Notes: generated by a model not told the origin, from the letters alone. Positions 47,700 through 57,816 are shown, numbered from the stretch's first letter. The stretch is DNA of 57,856 nucleotides from Pseudomonadota bacterium (GCA_030576275.1 JALIBN010000012.1:190507-248362), one strand, 5' to 3'. Numbers and translations are program-made.

Positions 47700-48452
47700 A
47701 TGGCAGGTCATAGTAAGTGGGCAAATATCCAGCATAGAAAAGGTTCACAAGATGCCAAGCGCGGCAAATTGTTTACTAAATTTATCCGTGAAATTAGTGT
47801 TGCAGCCAAAGAAGGTGGAAGTGATCCTGTCAATAATCCACGTTTACGAACAGCCATTGATAAAGCCTTAAGCGGGAATATGACGCGTGATGTGATTGAA
47901 CGTGCGACTAAACGCGGTGCAGGTGAGCTTGAAGGTGTGACTTACGAAGAAATTCGTTACGAAGGTTACGGTCCAAGCGGTATTGCCATTATGCTAGATT
48001 GTTTGACAGATAATAGAAATCGAACCGTAGCTGAAGTACGTAATGTATTTAGTAAGCGAGGCGGTAATATGGGTACCGATGGCTCAGTTGCTTACCTGTT
48101 TAACAAGAAAGGTATTATAAGTTTGCCTGCAGGTACGGATGAAGATGTCGTAATGGAGGTCGCATTAGAGGCCGGCGCAGAAGATATTGTATCGAATGAT
48201 GATAGTTCGGTTGATGTATTTACCCGTTCTGAAGACTTTGATGTGGTAAAAGAAGCATTAATCGTTGCGGAGTTAGTACCTGTATCTGCCGAGGTGACGA
48301 TGCACCCCGAACTAACCACCAGTTTAGAAGTCGATGATGCTCGTAAGGCAATGGCTATGATCGAGGCTTTTGAAGATCTTGATGATGTGCAAAATGTTTA
48401 TTCTAATGCCGACTTCTCTGATGAGGTAATGGCGCAGTTGGATGAAGATTAA
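47700..48452 (+). CDS. yebC: YebC/TACO1 family protein
   Basis: 250 residues. [20 protein letters not shown] is the unmistakable start. Once called transcriptional regulators, YebC proteins are now linked to translation of proline-rich stretches. Directly upstream of ruvC, as in many gammaproteobacteria. Confidence 0.95.
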   Translation: MAGHSKWANIQHRKGSQDAKRGKLFTKFIREISVAAKEGGSDPVNNPRLRTAIDKALSGNMTRDVIERATKRGAGELEGVTYEEIRYEGYGPSGIAIMLDCLTDNRNRTVAEVRNVFSKRGGNMGTDGSVAYLFNKKGIISLPAGTDEDVVMEVALEAGAEDIVSNDDSSVDVFTRSEDFDVVKEALIVAELVPVSAEVTMHPELTTSLEVDDARKAMAMIEAFEDLDDVQNVYSNADFSDEVMAQLDED

Positions 48453-48467
48453 AAATCTTCATTTAAT

Positions 48468-49007
48468 ATGTCACGTATCTTAGGTATTGATCCAGGCTCG
48501 CGTAAGACCGGCTTTGGCATCATTCAGCTAGATGGCCGAAAAATAAAACATGTGATTAATGGTCGCTTGATGGTTGGTGATGGAGATTTCCCTGGCCGTT
48601 TAAAACAAATATTTGAAGGTTTAACGGATATTATTCTGCGCTATCAACCAGACATGATGGCGATAGAAAAAGTGTTCTTACATAAAAATGCCGATTCTGC
48701 CCTAAAATTGGGTCAGGCGCGCGGAGCTGCCATTTGTGCTGGAGTGAGTCAAAACCTCACTGTTCACGAATACACGGCAACGCAAATCAAAAAAGCTGTT
48801 GTAGGTAATGGTCATGCTCAAAAGGAGCAAGTGCAATATATGATGTCGCTTATTTTAACCTTGCCGGAAATACCTGTCGAAGATGCCGCTGATGCATTGG
48901 CTTGTGCCATCACTCATGCAAACTTTGCCGCCGTCGGCGGCAGTCAAGCAAGTAAGTTGCCAGAAGGCATGCGTACTTCTCGCCGTGGGGGTCGTTACAG
49001 TCGATGA
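48468..49007 (+). CDS. ruvC: Holliday junction resolvase RuvC
   Basis: 179 residues. Catalytic acidic residues in ILGIDPGSRKTGFG, AIEKVFLHKN and DAADALACAITHA. Resolves Holliday junctions with RuvAB. Overlaps ruvA by four bases (ATGA). Confidence 0.97.
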   Translation: MSRILGIDPGSRKTGFGIIQLDGRKIKHVINGRLMVGDGDFPGRLKQIFEGLTDIILRYQPDMMAIEKVFLHKNADSALKLGQARGAAICAGVSQNLTVHEYTATQIKKAVVGNGHAQKEQVQYMMSLILTLPEIPVEDAADALACAITHANFAAVGGSQASKLPEGMRTSRRGGRYSR

Positions 49008-49597
49008 TTGGTCGTTTACGTGGGATTATTTTAGAAAAACAAGCTCCTGATTTGTTACTAGATGTGCAGGGTGTTGGTTATGAAGTCGCCGCGCCGATGT
49101 CGACATTTTGTAGCTTGCCGGGTATTAATGAAGAAGTCTCATTATTTACTCATTTAGTCGTTCGTGAAGATGCCCAGTTATTATATGGCTTTGCCACTAC
49201 GCGCGAGCGATTATTATTTCGTAGCTTGCTTAAAGTAAATGGCGTAGGAGCAAAGTTAGCACTCACTATTTTGTCGGGAAGCGATGTCGATGATTTCTCT
49301 CGTAGCGTACAAGAAGGCGATGCAGATAGCTTGACGCGGTTGCCTGGTGTGGGTAAGAAAACGGCAGAACGTTTGATTATTGAAATGCGTGATCGCCTCA
49401 AAGATATCAGTGGAGCGATGGGCTTAAAACCTGTTTTCTCAGCGGCTGCAAGTTTAGCTGGTGCAAAAGACGAGGCGATAGAAGCGTTGATCTCACTGGG
49501 CTATAAACCGATTGAGGCTGATAAGATGATTCGAGTTCTTGCTAGTGATGGTCTCACGACAGAAGAGCTTATTCGCCTAGCCTTACAGAGAAAATAA
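49004..49597 (+). CDS. ruvA: Holliday junction branch-migration protein RuvA
   Basis: 197 residues. MIGRLRGIILEKQAPDLLLD starts the OB domain; two helix-hairpin-helix segments follow (LKVNGVGAKLALTIL, LTRLPGVGKKTAERLI); a C-terminal domain contacts RuvB. Three bases separate it from ruvB. Confidence 0.97.
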   Translation: MIGRLRGIILEKQAPDLLLDVQGVGYEVAAPMSTFCSLPGINEEVSLFTHLVVREDAQLLYGFATTRERLLFRSLLKVNGVGAKLALTILSGSDVDDFSRSVQEGDADSLTRLPGVGKKTAERLIIEMRDRLKDISGAMGLKPVFSAAASLAGAKDEAIEALISLGYKPIEADKMIRVLASDGLTTEELIRLALQRK

Positions 49598-49600
49598 GTC

Positions 49601-50605
49601 ATGGAAGACGAACGTTTTGTAAATGCTACTGCTAAAATGAATGAAGAATATCAAGACAGTGCTATTCGTCCTGCGGCCTTAAAAGATTATATTGGTCAGC
49701 CAGCGGTAAGAGAGCAAATGGACTTATTTATTACGGCCGCTAGAAATCGAAAGGAAGCCTTGGATCACACCTTAATCTTTGGTCCTCCCGGATTAGGTAA
49801 AACGACTCTGGCTCATATCATTGCGAATGAAATGGGGGTTAACCTTAGACAAACTTCTGGACCGGTATTAGAGCGACCAGGTGACTTAGCGGCGCTACTC
49901 ACCAATCTTGAACCTAACGATGTATTGTTTGTTGATGAGATTCATCGTTTAAGCCCTATTGTCGAAGAAGTTCTTTATCCCGCGATGGAAGATTATCAGT
50001 TAGATATCATGATTGGCGAAGGGCCGGCTGCCCGCTCAATTAAACTTGAATTGGCACCCTTTACGCTGGTGGGTGCAACGACGCGTGCAGGGTCTTTAAC
50101 ATCACCATTACGTGATCGTTTTGGCATTGTGCAACGACTAGAATTTTATTCTAGTGTAGATTTAAGCACCATTGTTCAACGTAGCGCACGTATTTTTGGC
50201 GTGAAGCTTGATATCAGTGGCGCGAATGAGATTGCTCGACGGTCACGCGGTACGCCACGTATTGCCAATCGCTTGTTACGCAGAGTGCGAGACTATGCAG
50301 AAGTAAAATTTAATGGCGATATAACTGCCGAAGTTGCCAGGCAAGCGCTTAACCTACTTGACGTCGATGATAATGGTTTTGATATGCTAGATCGTAAATT
50401 ACTGCGGGCGATTATTGAAAAATTTGATGGTGGTCCAGTTGGGGTAGATAATCTTGCCGCCGCAATTGGTGAAGAGCGTGGCACTATTGAGGATGTTTTA
50501 GAGCCATTTTTAATCCAAGAAGGCTTTATTATGCGAACGCCACGGGGGCGTGTGGCGACCAAGAGAGCGTGGCTACATTTAGGTTTAACGCCAAATAATG
50601 AATGA
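49601..50605 (+). CDS. ruvB: Holliday junction helicase RuvB
   Basis: 334-residue AAA+ motor. Walker [18 protein letters not shown], Walker [13 protein letters not shown], sensor [18 protein letters not shown], and a winged helix at the end ([19 protein letters not shown]). Last gene of ruvCAB, leading directly into ybgC-tol-pal. Confidence 0.98.
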   Translation: MEDERFVNATAKMNEEYQDSAIRPAALKDYIGQPAVREQMDLFITAARNRKEALDHTLIFGPPGLGKTTLAHIIANEMGVNLRQTSGPVLERPGDLAALLTNLEPNDVLFVDEIHRLSPIVEEVLYPAMEDYQLDIMIGEGPAARSIKLELAPFTLVGATTRAGSLTSPLRDRFGIVQRLEFYSSVDLSTIVQRSARIFGVKLDISGANEIARRSRGTPRIANRLLRRVRDYAEVKFNGDITAEVARQALNLLDVDDNGFDMLDRKLLRAIIEKFDGGPVGVDNLAAAIGEERGTIEDVLEPFLIQEGFIMRTPRGRVATKRAWLHLGLTPNNE

Positions 50606-50607
50606 GA

Positions 50608-50627
50608 ATGAATTACTTTGAATTACT
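50608..50627 (+). repeat. 10-bp tandem duplication at the ybgC start
   Basis: AATTACTTTG occurs twice (50611-50620, preceded by the first copy overlapping the ATG region, and again into 50630). ATG 50608 now reads seven codons to a TGA; with only one copy it would read in frame into YbgC. Confidence 0.7.
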
Positions 50628-51022
50628 TTGAATGGCCCATCCGAATTTATTATGAAGATACTGATAGCGGAGGTGTCGTTTATCATTCAAACTATCTCAA
50701 CTTCATGGAACGTGCACGTACTGAATGGTTAAGATCCTTAGGCTTTGAGCAAGATAAATTAATCGCAGACCATCAGTGTCTGTTTGCGGTACATTCTATG
50801 CAATTAAACTTTCGTCGCCCTGCACGCTTTAATGATGCTTTGCTGATTCGTTCACAGTTGATGAAGACGGCCGGTGCTAGTATGACGTTTGAACAAAAAA
50901 TTTTTCGCAATGATGAACTGTTGTGCGATGCAACAGTCAAAATTGCTTGTTTAGATTCCAATCGGTTTCGACCAATGTCGATTCCTCCCTTTATTTTGAT
51001 GGAGATACAAGGTGAACGCTGA
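50618..51022 (+). CDS. ybgC: YbgC-type acyl-CoA thioesterase of the Tol-Pal cluster
   Basis: 134-residue hotdog protein. RIYYEDTDSGGVVYHSNYLNFMERARTEW has the catalytic Asp/His/Tyr region. First gene of ybgC-tolQRAB-pal-cpoB. The in-frame start is a TTG at 50618; the likely ancestral ATG at 50608 is thrown out of frame by a 10-bp tandem duplication, so expression may be lowered. Overlaps tolQ by 11 bases. Confidence 0.9.
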   Translation: MNYFEWPIRIYYEDTDSGGVVYHSNYLNFMERARTEWLRSLGFEQDKLIADHQCLFAVHSMQLNFRRPARFNDALLIRSQLMKTAGASMTFEQKIFRNDELLCDATVKIACLDSNRFRPMSIPPFILMEIQGER

Positions 51023-51680
51023 TCTTTCTTTAGTGACCCTTATTGCGGAAGCCAGCTTACTGGTTAAGTTAGTGATGCTGATATTATTGTTAGTCTCCAT
51101 ATATTCGTGGACGATTATTTTTAAAAAACGCAGTGAGTTGAGACAGGCAACGCGCGATGCAGACTTATTTGAAGACAAATTCTGGTCAGGCAACGAATTA
51201 AATCGCTTATATGAAGATATTTCATCACGTCCCCACGTTAGTCGAGGTATGGAAGGGATATTTGAAGTGGGCTTTAAAGAGTTCGTGCGACTCAAAAAAT
51301 CTGATCCTGCCTCAGCAGCCGTGTTGGATGGCGCTCAAAGGGTGATGCGTATATCACTTGCTCGTGAAATTGACCACCTAGAAGATACATTACCTTTTTT
51401 GGCAACAGCGGGTTCAACGAGTCCTTATATCGGCTTATTCGGTACAGTATGGGGAATCATGAACTCGTTTCGCGCCCTTGGCGAGGTTCAACAAGCCACA
51501 TTAGCGATGGTAGCTCCAGGTATTTCTGAAGCACTTATTGCTACTGCAATGGGCTTGTTTGCAGCTATTCCTGCGGTAATTGCTTATAATCGTTATTCGC
51601 ACAAGGCTGAACGATTGATTAATCGTTATGATAACTTCCTGGAAGAGTTTTCTTCTATCTTACACCGCCAACATAGTTAA
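51012..51680 (+). CDS. tolQ: TolQ, proton-channel subunit of Tol-Pal
   Basis: 222 residues, three membrane helices of the ExbB/MotA/TolQ family: first at about 13-33, and two in the conserved C-terminal part (LATAGSTSPYIGLFGTVWGIM; APGISEALIATAMGLFAAIPA). GTG start with AAGG just upstream, inside ybgC. Works with TolR to energise outer-membrane constriction. Confidence 0.97.
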   Translation: MNADLSLVTLIAEASLLVKLVMLILLLVSIYSWTIIFKKRSELRQATRDADLFEDKFWSGNELNRLYEDISSRPHVSRGMEGIFEVGFKEFVRLKKSDPASAAVLDGAQRVMRISLAREIDHLEDTLPFLATAGSTSPYIGLFGTVWGIMNSFRALGEVQQATLAMVAPGISEALIATAMGLFAAIPAVIAYNRYSHKAERLINRYDNFLEEFSSILHRQHS

Positions 51681-51695
51681 TCGCGAGTTAGACTC

Positions 51696-52145
51696 ATGGC
51701 CGTTAATAATAAAAGACAACGTCGTAAACCGATGGCTGAGATCAATGTAGTTCCTTACATTGATGTCATGTTGGTACTGCTGATTATATTTATGATCACG
51801 GCTCCGATGCTTACCCAAGGTGTAAAGGTCGATTTGCCTGAAGCTGCGGCTAATGCCGTCGTCCCTCCAGACGACAATAGTGAACCTTTGGTAGTTTCCG
51901 TCGATGCAGATGGTTATTTTTATGTAGCAATTGGTGATAAGCAAGATCAACCCATTGATGCGCAGGAATTACAGGTCAAAGTCGCAGCCGTGCTTCGCCG
52001 TAGTCCAAATACACCCGTGATGGTAAAAGGCGATAATGCCGCTAATTATGGACAAGTTGTAACAGTAATGGCCTTATTACAACTGGCGGGAGCGCCAAGT
52101 GTAGGTTTAATTACTAAGCAACCTGAAATAACCGCAGCACACTAA
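51696..52145 (+). CDS. tolR: TolR
   Basis: 149 residues. Cytoplasmic start MAVNNKRQRRKPMAEINVVP, one helix with the proton-carrying Asp (YIDVMLVLLIIFMI), then a periplasmic domain. Pairs with TolQ. Confidence 0.97.
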   Translation: MAVNNKRQRRKPMAEINVVPYIDVMLVLLIIFMITAPMLTQGVKVDLPEAAANAVVPPDDNSEPLVVSVDADGYFYVAIGDKQDQPIDAQELQVKVAAVLRRSPNTPVMVKGDNAANYGQVVTVMALLQLAGAPSVGLITKQPEITAAH

Positions 52146-52151
52146 TTACTA

Positions 52152-53285
52152 ATGAAAAATATATTTGTAGAAAATATTACCGCTGGCAGTCTTTCATTGC
52201 TATTGCATATCGTATTACTGGGCTTATTTGTGCTTGGGATGGATTCGCAATCAATCCCAATATCAATTGCACAACCTGAACAAGTTGAGATTGTTCAAGC
52301 AACTATGATGGATGAAACCAATATTCTTCAAGAAATGGTTCGCCAACAAGAGCTTGAAGATAAAAAACGCAATGATGAACAAGCAAGGCAAAATCTTGTT
52401 CAACAGCGCCTAGAAGACACGCAAAAGGAATTAGCGCGTAAAGAGCTAGAGTACCAAGATCAGCAAGAGCGTGCGAAGATCGAGCAGCAACAACGTGAAA
52501 CAAAGGTTAAGCAAGAACAAGAAAAAATTGCAAAATTAGAGCAAGATCGGAAGCAGGAAGAAATTAAACAACAACAAGCGGTAGCTGATCGTAAAATTGC
52601 GGAAGAAAAACGGAAAAAAGCTGAGCAAGAGCGAAAGGTCGCTGAAGAAAAACAAAAACAAGCTGAGCAGGAACGTAAGCACGAAGAAGAGCTAAAAAAC
52701 AAAGCCGAACAAGAACGTAAAGCGGCGGAAAAGAAAAAGCTACTGGCGGAGGCTGATCGTAAAGCTGAAGAAGATCGCAAACTTCAGGCAGAAAAAGAAC
52801 GCAAAGCAGAAGAAGCTCGTAAGCTTAAAGCTGAAGCGGATCGTAAAAAAGCCGAAGAGTTAAAGCTTAAAGCAGAAGATGCACGTAAGGCAGAAGAAGC
52901 GCGTAAAGCCGAAGCAGAACGTAAAGCACAAACTGCCGAAGCTGATAAATTGCTACAAGATAGCTTAGCATCTGAAGAGCAGGAACGAGAATCAAAGCGA
53001 ATTGGAGATGTGGTTAATCAAAATATATCAATGATTCAGCAACGAATTAAACGTAATTGGTTACGACCTGGCATAGCTGAGACTGGACTACAAAGTACCT
53101 TGCGAGTAACTTTGTTGCCGAGTGGTGATATAAAACAAGTAGTGGTGGTAAAAAGCAGTGGTAATGCAATCTTTGATCGCTCGGCAGAGTCAGCTGTCTA
53201 TAGAGCTGCGCCATGGCCTCAACCAGCAGATCCAAAAGCCGCGGCAGCTTTACGCGATTTTCAATTTATTTTTAAACCTGAGTAA
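52152..53285 (+). CDS. tolA: TolA
   Basis: 377 residues. N-terminal membrane helix (about 14-31), long Lys/Glu/Ala/Gln-rich helical domain (about 60-280, many AEEARK-like repeats), and C-terminal domain (IKRNWLRPGI ... TLLPSGDIKQVVVVKSSGNA). It bridges inner membrane TolQR and outer membrane Pal/TolB. Confidence 0.95.
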   Translation: MKNIFVENITAGSLSLLLHIVLLGLFVLGMDSQSIPISIAQPEQVEIVQATMMDETNILQEMVRQQELEDKKRNDEQARQNLVQQRLEDTQKELARKELEYQDQQERAKIEQQQRETKVKQEQEKIAKLEQDRKQEEIKQQQAVADRKIAEEKRKKAEQERKVAEEKQKQAEQERKHEEELKNKAEQERKAAEKKKLLAEADRKAEEDRKLQAEKERKAEEARKLKAEADRKKAEELKLKAEDARKAEEARKAEAERKAQTAEADKLLQDSLASEEQERESKRIGDVVNQNISMIQQRIKRNWLRPGIAETGLQSTLRVTLLPSGDIKQVVVVKSSGNAIFDRSAESAVYRAAPWPQPADPKAAAALRDFQFIFKPE

Positions 53286-53297
53286 GAGGGTAACGTA

Positions 53298-54596
53298 ATG
53301 ACCAAACGATGGTTAATTGCACTAGGATTATTAGCTTCAGTATTATCTTGGCAAGCACGTGCTGAATTAGTAATTGAAATAACCGGTGGTTCAGAAGCCG
53401 CATTACCTATCGCATTGGTGCCATTTGGCAGTGAAGGCTTTACCGCACCATTAGATATGTCAGAAGTTATTCGTAATGATTTAGCGGGTAGTGGTCGTTT
53501 TTCACCGCTACCAAAACAAGATCTGATCTCTCAGCCACATGAGCAAGCGGAAGTTAATTTTGCTGATTGGCGTCTACTGAGGTCGGAAGGCTTATTGGTT
53601 GGTAAAGTCAGTAGTGTTGATGGCCAAACCTATGACGTTCAGTTCCAATTATTTGATGTGTATAAAGCGCAACAGCTGGTAGGTAAGCGTTATCAAGTAC
53701 CTGCGTCTGGTTTACGTCGCTTAGCCCATCAGATAGCTGACCAAGTATATCAAGCATTAACGGGTGAGATTGGCGTCTTTGCTACACGTTTGGCTTTTGT
53801 AACTGTAATTAATAATGCTGATGGCAGTAAGCGTTTTGCCTTGCAAGTATCTGATGCTGATGGTGCTAATCCACGGACGGTGTTGCAGTCTAAAGAGCCG
53901 ATAATGTCACCAAATTGGTCTCCTGACGGTGATCGATTAAGTTATGTGTCATTTGAAAATGGCACGACAGAAGTATTTGTGCAGGAAATGAGCAGTGGTC
54001 GCCGTGATTCAGTCGCAGCATTTAAAGGCATAAATAGTGCACCATCATGGTCTCCTGATGGTAAAAAATTAGCACTAACCTTATCAAAAGGCGGAAATCC
54101 AGAGATATATGTTTTGGAGCTAGTGTCTGGAAATTTATCGCGAGTAACGCATAACTCACAATCTATTGATACAGAGGCGGTATGGTTGCCAAATAGTAAT
54201 GAACTTTTGTTTACGTCAGATCGTGGTGGTCGACCACAAATATATAAAGTTTCAGTGGATGGAGGTACAGCATCACGTGTCACATTTGAAGGAAATTATA
54301 ACTCATCACCCGATGTCTCACCTGATGGCCGTTATTTGGCTATGGTCCATGGCATAAGTGGTAAGTATTATATTGCAGTACAAGATTTAGCCTCAGGGGC
54401 TGTAAAAGTTTTGACTGAAACGGGGCGCGATGAATCACCGAGCTTTGCGCCTAATAGTCGTATGATCCTGTACGCTACGGAAAGAAATGGTAAAGGGGTA
54501 TTAGCCGCCGTGTCGGTTGATGGTCGAATTAAACAACGTTTAGGAGAGGCCGGGATTGACGTACGCGAACCCGCATGGTCACCAATAAGAAAATAA
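53298..54596 (+). CDS. tolB: TolB
   Basis: 432 residues. Signal peptide (MTKRWLIALGLLASVLSWQA-RA), N-terminal TolA-binding domain, and a six-bladed beta-propeller with repeated SPNWSPDG-type motifs. Binds Pal. The stop codon TAA falls in the first unit of an 8-bp tandem repeat. Confidence 0.97.
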   Translation: MTKRWLIALGLLASVLSWQARAELVIEITGGSEAALPIALVPFGSEGFTAPLDMSEVIRNDLAGSGRFSPLPKQDLISQPHEQAEVNFADWRLLRSEGLLVGKVSSVDGQTYDVQFQLFDVYKAQQLVGKRYQVPASGLRRLAHQIADQVYQALTGEIGVFATRLAFVTVINNADGSKRFALQVSDADGANPRTVLQSKEPIMSPNWSPDGDRLSYVSFENGTTEVFVQEMSSGRRDSVAAFKGINSAPSWSPDGKKLALTLSKGGNPEIYVLELVSGNLSRVTHNSQSIDTEAVWLPNSNELLFTSDRGGRPQIYKVSVDGGTASRVTFEGNYNSSPDVSPDGRYLAMVHGISGKYYIAVQDLASGAVKVLTETGRDESPSFAPNSRMILYATERNGKGVLAAVSVDGRIKQRLGEAGIDVREPAWSPIRK

Positions 54597-54660
54597 CGAA
54601 ATAACGAAATAACGAAATAACGAAATAACGAAATAACGAAATAACGAAATAACGAAATAT
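54591..54660. repeat. 8-bp tandem repeat between tolB and pal (about eight units)
   Basis: AACGAAAT is repeated eight times at 54595-54658, perfectly, with partial units at both ends. It starts in the tolB stop codon and ends 22 bases before the pal ATG. Such arrays can change length by slippage; here coding sequences are unaffected, but the spacing between tolB and the pal ribosome site would vary. Confidence 0.95.
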
Positions 54661-54681
54661 CAAGCTTCGAGGAGCAATTAA

Positions 54682-55266
54682 ATGAAAGTAATTAAATTAT
54701 TAACGGTATCACTGATACTTGTAGGATTAGCTGGGTGTAGCAGTTTGGGTTCAAGCAAAAAAGACTCTGATGCCATGCAAAATGGCGATGTGTCGATTGA
54801 AGATCGTAATGCAGATTCTTCAGGCCTTGAAGGTGGTAAGGCTTATGGCTCTGATGTTAACTCAGAAAAACAAGTTATTGTAGGCGAAGGCGGCTATCAA
54901 GATGGTCAGTTTAACGACCCTTCTAGCCCATTATCACATCGTATTGTCTATTTTGACTATGATAGCAGTACGGTTAGACCACAAGATTTACCTGTCCTAG
55001 AGGCTCATGCTGCATATTTAAGTGCTCATCCAAATGCGTCTATTCGTGTAGAAGGACATACTGATGATCGCGGATCTCGTGAATATAACCTAGCATTAGG
55101 GGAACGTCGTGCTTTAGCAATTCGTCAAATATTAATGTTACAAGGCGCAGGTATTAATCAGTTCCAAGTAACTAGCTATGGTGAAGAACGCCTAGCAGCA
55201 GAAGGTTATGATGAATCTGTTTGGTCGAAAAATCGCCGTGTTGAATTGACTTACCTAGGACGCTAA
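54682..55266 (+). CDS. pal: Pal, peptidoglycan-associated lipoprotein
   Basis: 194 residues. Lipobox LAGCSS (Cys near 19), a linker, then an OmpA-like peptidoglycan-binding domain (VEGHTDDRGSREYNLALGERRA; GEERLAAEGYDESVWSKNRR). GAGGAG precedes the ATG after the tandem repeat. Partner of TolB. Confidence 0.97.
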   Translation: MKVIKLLTVSLILVGLAGCSSLGSSKKDSDAMQNGDVSIEDRNADSSGLEGGKAYGSDVNSEKQVIVGEGGYQDGQFNDPSSPLSHRIVYFDYDSSTVRPQDLPVLEAHAAYLSAHPNASIRVEGHTDDRGSREYNLALGERRALAIRQILMLQGAGINQFQVTSYGEERLAAEGYDESVWSKNRRVELTYLGR

Positions 55267-55270
55267 ATAA

Positions 55271-56086
55271 ATGAAAATGTTGACTAAAAAAGCCGTAGTG
55301 ATTGCCATGATGTTATCACCGATAATGTCGACCGTCGTTCTGGCTGATGAAGCAGCATTATCACAGCGTATTGAGCGGTTAGAGCGGATTATCCAAGGAC
55401 AAGGCCTAGTCTCACTCCTAGGTCGTGTCGATCAGCAGCAAAATGCAATTCAGAAATTACATGGCGAGAATGAATCATTACGTCATGAATTAAAATTGAT
55501 GAAAGAGCAACAACGTGAACTTTATCTTGATCTTGATAAGCGATTGTTAGGACAGGTTACCACTACACAACCTGCTCCTGCCGTGGTATCGCAAACTAAT
55601 CAAGGAGAGTTACCTAGTTCATCAGTAACTGATAGCGAGCTAGAATCAGTAGATCAGGCCATCAATACGCAACAACCTGAAGGCGCGCCGGTTGCTGTAG
55701 AAAATGGCGAGGCAGCTTATCAGTCAGCCTTGCAGATCTTGCGTAGTGGTCAGTATGAACAGGCTGTAGCGGCTTTAGCGGCTTTTCCTGAACAGTATCC
55801 ACAAAGTACTTATTTACCAAATGCCTATTATTGGCAAGGCGAAGCAAACTATGTGCTTCGCCATTTTGAAGCTGCGATAGTGGCGTTTCAGACTGTCATT
55901 GATAAATTTCCATCAAGTACAAAAGTTGCTGATTCCATGTTGAAGCAAGGTTTCAGTCAATATGAACTGGGTAACGTTGATGTCGCAAAACTAATGTTAA
56001 ATAATGTGATGCAACAATATTCAAATACATCTGCTGCTAAGTTAGCAAAAGTAAGATTGGATCGCATTAAAGAAGAAACACGATAA
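55271..56086 (+). CDS. cpoB: CpoB (YbgF), Tol-Pal associated TPR protein
   Basis: 271 residues. Signal peptide (to about Ala25), an N-terminal trimerising coiled coil (LSQRIERLERIIQGQ ... LRHELKLMKEQQREL), a Gln/Thr-rich linker and C-terminal TPRs (AYQSALQILRSGQYEQAVAA, PNAYYWQGEANYVLRHFEAA). Coordinates Tol with peptidoglycan synthesis. Confidence 0.94.
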   Translation: MKMLTKKAVVIAMMLSPIMSTVVLADEAALSQRIERLERIIQGQGLVSLLGRVDQQQNAIQKLHGENESLRHELKLMKEQQRELYLDLDKRLLGQVTTTQPAPAVVSQTNQGELPSSSVTDSELESVDQAINTQQPEGAPVAVENGEAAYQSALQILRSGQYEQAVAALAAFPEQYPQSTYLPNAYYWQGEANYVLRHFEAAIVAFQTVIDKFPSSTKVADSMLKQGFSQYELGNVDVAKLMLNNVMQQYSNTSAAKLAKVRLDRIKEETR

Positions 56087-56110
56087 GCCATAAAGGCAGA
56101 AGAGGTAGCT

Positions 56111-56752
56111 ATGGCTCAGTGTCGAATTACAGAAATTTTTTATTCATTACAAGGTGAGACACGTACCGTTGGTTTGCCAACGGTATTTGTCCGTCTGACG
56201 GGATGTCCATTGCGGTGCGGATACTGTGATACGGCATACGCCTTTACCGGCGGTGAAAAGATGGATATTGCAGACATTGTAAGTGCAGTTTCTGCTTATA
56301 ACCCGCGTTATGTCACCGTAACAGGTGGCGAACCACTTGCCCAGCAATCCTGTTTCGAATTATTGACTGTTTTATGTAACCTTAATGTAGAAGTATCTTT
56401 GGAAACCAGCGGCGCAATAGATATAACAGCTGTTGATCCACGTGTTGTTTGTGTCATGGATCTCAAAACACCTGCATCAGGTGAAGAATCCAAAAATAAA
56501 TATAGCAATATTGATAAGTTAAAGGCTAAAGACCAAGTCAAATTTGTAATTTGTGATCGTAATGATTATGAATGGTCTTGTAAGAAGCTTACTGAATACA
56601 ATCTTGTCGATCGTTGTGAAGTACTATTTTCGCCCATTCATGGCAAATTAAATCCAGCAGATCTTGCTGAGTGGATTATTGAAGACAATTTAGCTGTTCG
56701 AATGCAAATTCAAATGCACAAATATCTATGGAACGATGAGCAAGGCCGATGA
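56111..56752 (+). CDS. queE: 7-carboxy-7-deazaguanine synthase
   Basis: 213-residue radical-SAM enzyme of the queuosine/preQ0 pathway. [19 protein letters not shown]; iron-sulfur motif [15 protein letters not shown] (Cx3Cx2C); [10 protein letters not shown]. Stop and start overlap queC by four bases (ATGA). Confidence 0.95.
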   Translation: MAQCRITEIFYSLQGETRTVGLPTVFVRLTGCPLRCGYCDTAYAFTGGEKMDIADIVSAVSAYNPRYVTVTGGEPLAQQSCFELLTVLCNLNVEVSLETSGAIDITAVDPRVVCVMDLKTPASGEESKNKYSNIDKLKAKDQVKFVICDRNDYEWSCKKLTEYNLVDRCEVLFSPIHGKLNPADLAEWIIEDNLAVRMQIQMHKYLWNDEQGR

Positions 56753-57420
56753 AACGTGCAGTAATCCTGTTATCTGGTGGTCTTGATTCCGTAACCGCAT
56801 TAGCAATGGCTAAAAGTCAGGGCTTTGATTGTTATACCTTAAGCTTTAATTACGGTCAACGACACGATTCAGAACTGGTAGCTTCAGCTAAGTTATCTAA
56901 GTTGTATGGAGCCACTGAGCATAAAGTAATAAATATTGATTTACGGTCTATTGGCGGTTCAGCCTTAACTGATCATAATCTTGCTGTACCTGAGCAAGAA
57001 CAACAAGGCATTCCTATCACCTACGTGCCTGCAAGAAATACGGTCTTTCTATCAATCGCTCTAGGTTGGGCTGAAGTATTAAATGCACAAGCTATATATG
57101 TAGGTGTTAATGCGGTTGATTATTCTGGCTATCCAGATTGTCGCCCTGACTTTATTGCGGCATTTGAGACTCTAGCTAATCTTGCAACTAAAACAGGGGT
57201 TGAAGGCAATAAGCTTTCAATTCATGCACCGCTGATTAATATGTCAAAAGCAGAGATTATTCTGCAAGGCTCAAAATTAGGTGTCGACTACAGTCAAACC
57301 GTATCATGTTATCAAGCTGATCAAGAGGGCAAGGCCTGTGGACGATGCGATTCATGTCGTTTAAGACGGCAAGGATTTGAGCAAGCAGGAATAGTAGATC
57401 CAACCCAATACAAAATTTAA
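56749..57420 (+). CDS. queC: 7-cyano-7-deazaguanine synthase
   Basis: 223-residue PP-loop ligase. [19 protein letters not shown] binds [24 protein letters not shown] has four zinc-binding Cys. Converts the QueE product into preQ0 with ammonia and ATP. QueD is not in this window. Confidence 0.97.
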   Translation: MKRAVILLSGGLDSVTALAMAKSQGFDCYTLSFNYGQRHDSELVASAKLSKLYGATEHKVINIDLRSIGGSALTDHNLAVPEQEQQGIPITYVPARNTVFLSIALGWAEVLNAQAIYVGVNAVDYSGYPDCRPDFIAAFETLANLATKTGVEGNKLSIHAPLINMSKAEIILQGSKLGVDYSQTVSCYQADQEGKACGRCDSCRLRRQGFEQAGIVDPTQYKI

Positions 57421-57647
57421 TCAAATATCGAATATCTAACTATATATAGAAGATAGATAACCTAGAGTAATGAATGACGCGGGTATTGTATAAATAAACG
57501 CATAACTGATCTACTTTATTAGTCAGGAACAAGTAATTCAAAACATCCATATTAGACCGGTTATAACTTAAGTTATTGCTCTATATATATTTTAATTGAT
57601 AACCGTCATGCTGATAACGCTTTAAGACAAAATAATTCTCAAAAGGG

Positions 57648-57675
57648 TTGTTATTTCCTCAGAATAGCGTATTAT
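57648..57675 (+). promoter_or_regulatory. candidate promoter of tRNA-Lys
   Basis: TTGTTA (57648-57653), 16 bases, TATTAT (57670-57675), then GC-rich GCGTC, a discriminator typical of stable-RNA promoters. Ends 15 bases before the tRNA. Confidence 0.5.
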
Positions 57676-57690
57676 TTCGCGTCTTGGTTT

Positions 57691-57766
57691 GGGCCGTTAG
57701 CTCAGCTGGTAGAGCACCGGACTTTTAATCCGATGGTCCCGCGTTCGAATCGCGGACGGCCCACCA
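57691..57766 (+). tRNA. tRNA-Lys (UUU)
   Basis: 76 bases with encoded CCA. Acceptor GGGCCGT/ACGGCCC; D-arm GCTCAGCTGGTAGAGC; anticodon stem CCGGA with loop CTTTTAA (anticodon UUU); T-loop GTTCGAAT. Confidence 0.97.
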
Positions 57767-57816
57767 AATTAAGAATTAGTTTGATTGATATTAGAAATAA
57801 TATTTAAGAATAAAGA

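Noticed and set aside
52460-52780. Minus-strand Ser/Cys-rich frame opposite tolA
   Set aside because: Mirror of the Lys/Glu/Ala-rich tolA helix; not a gene.
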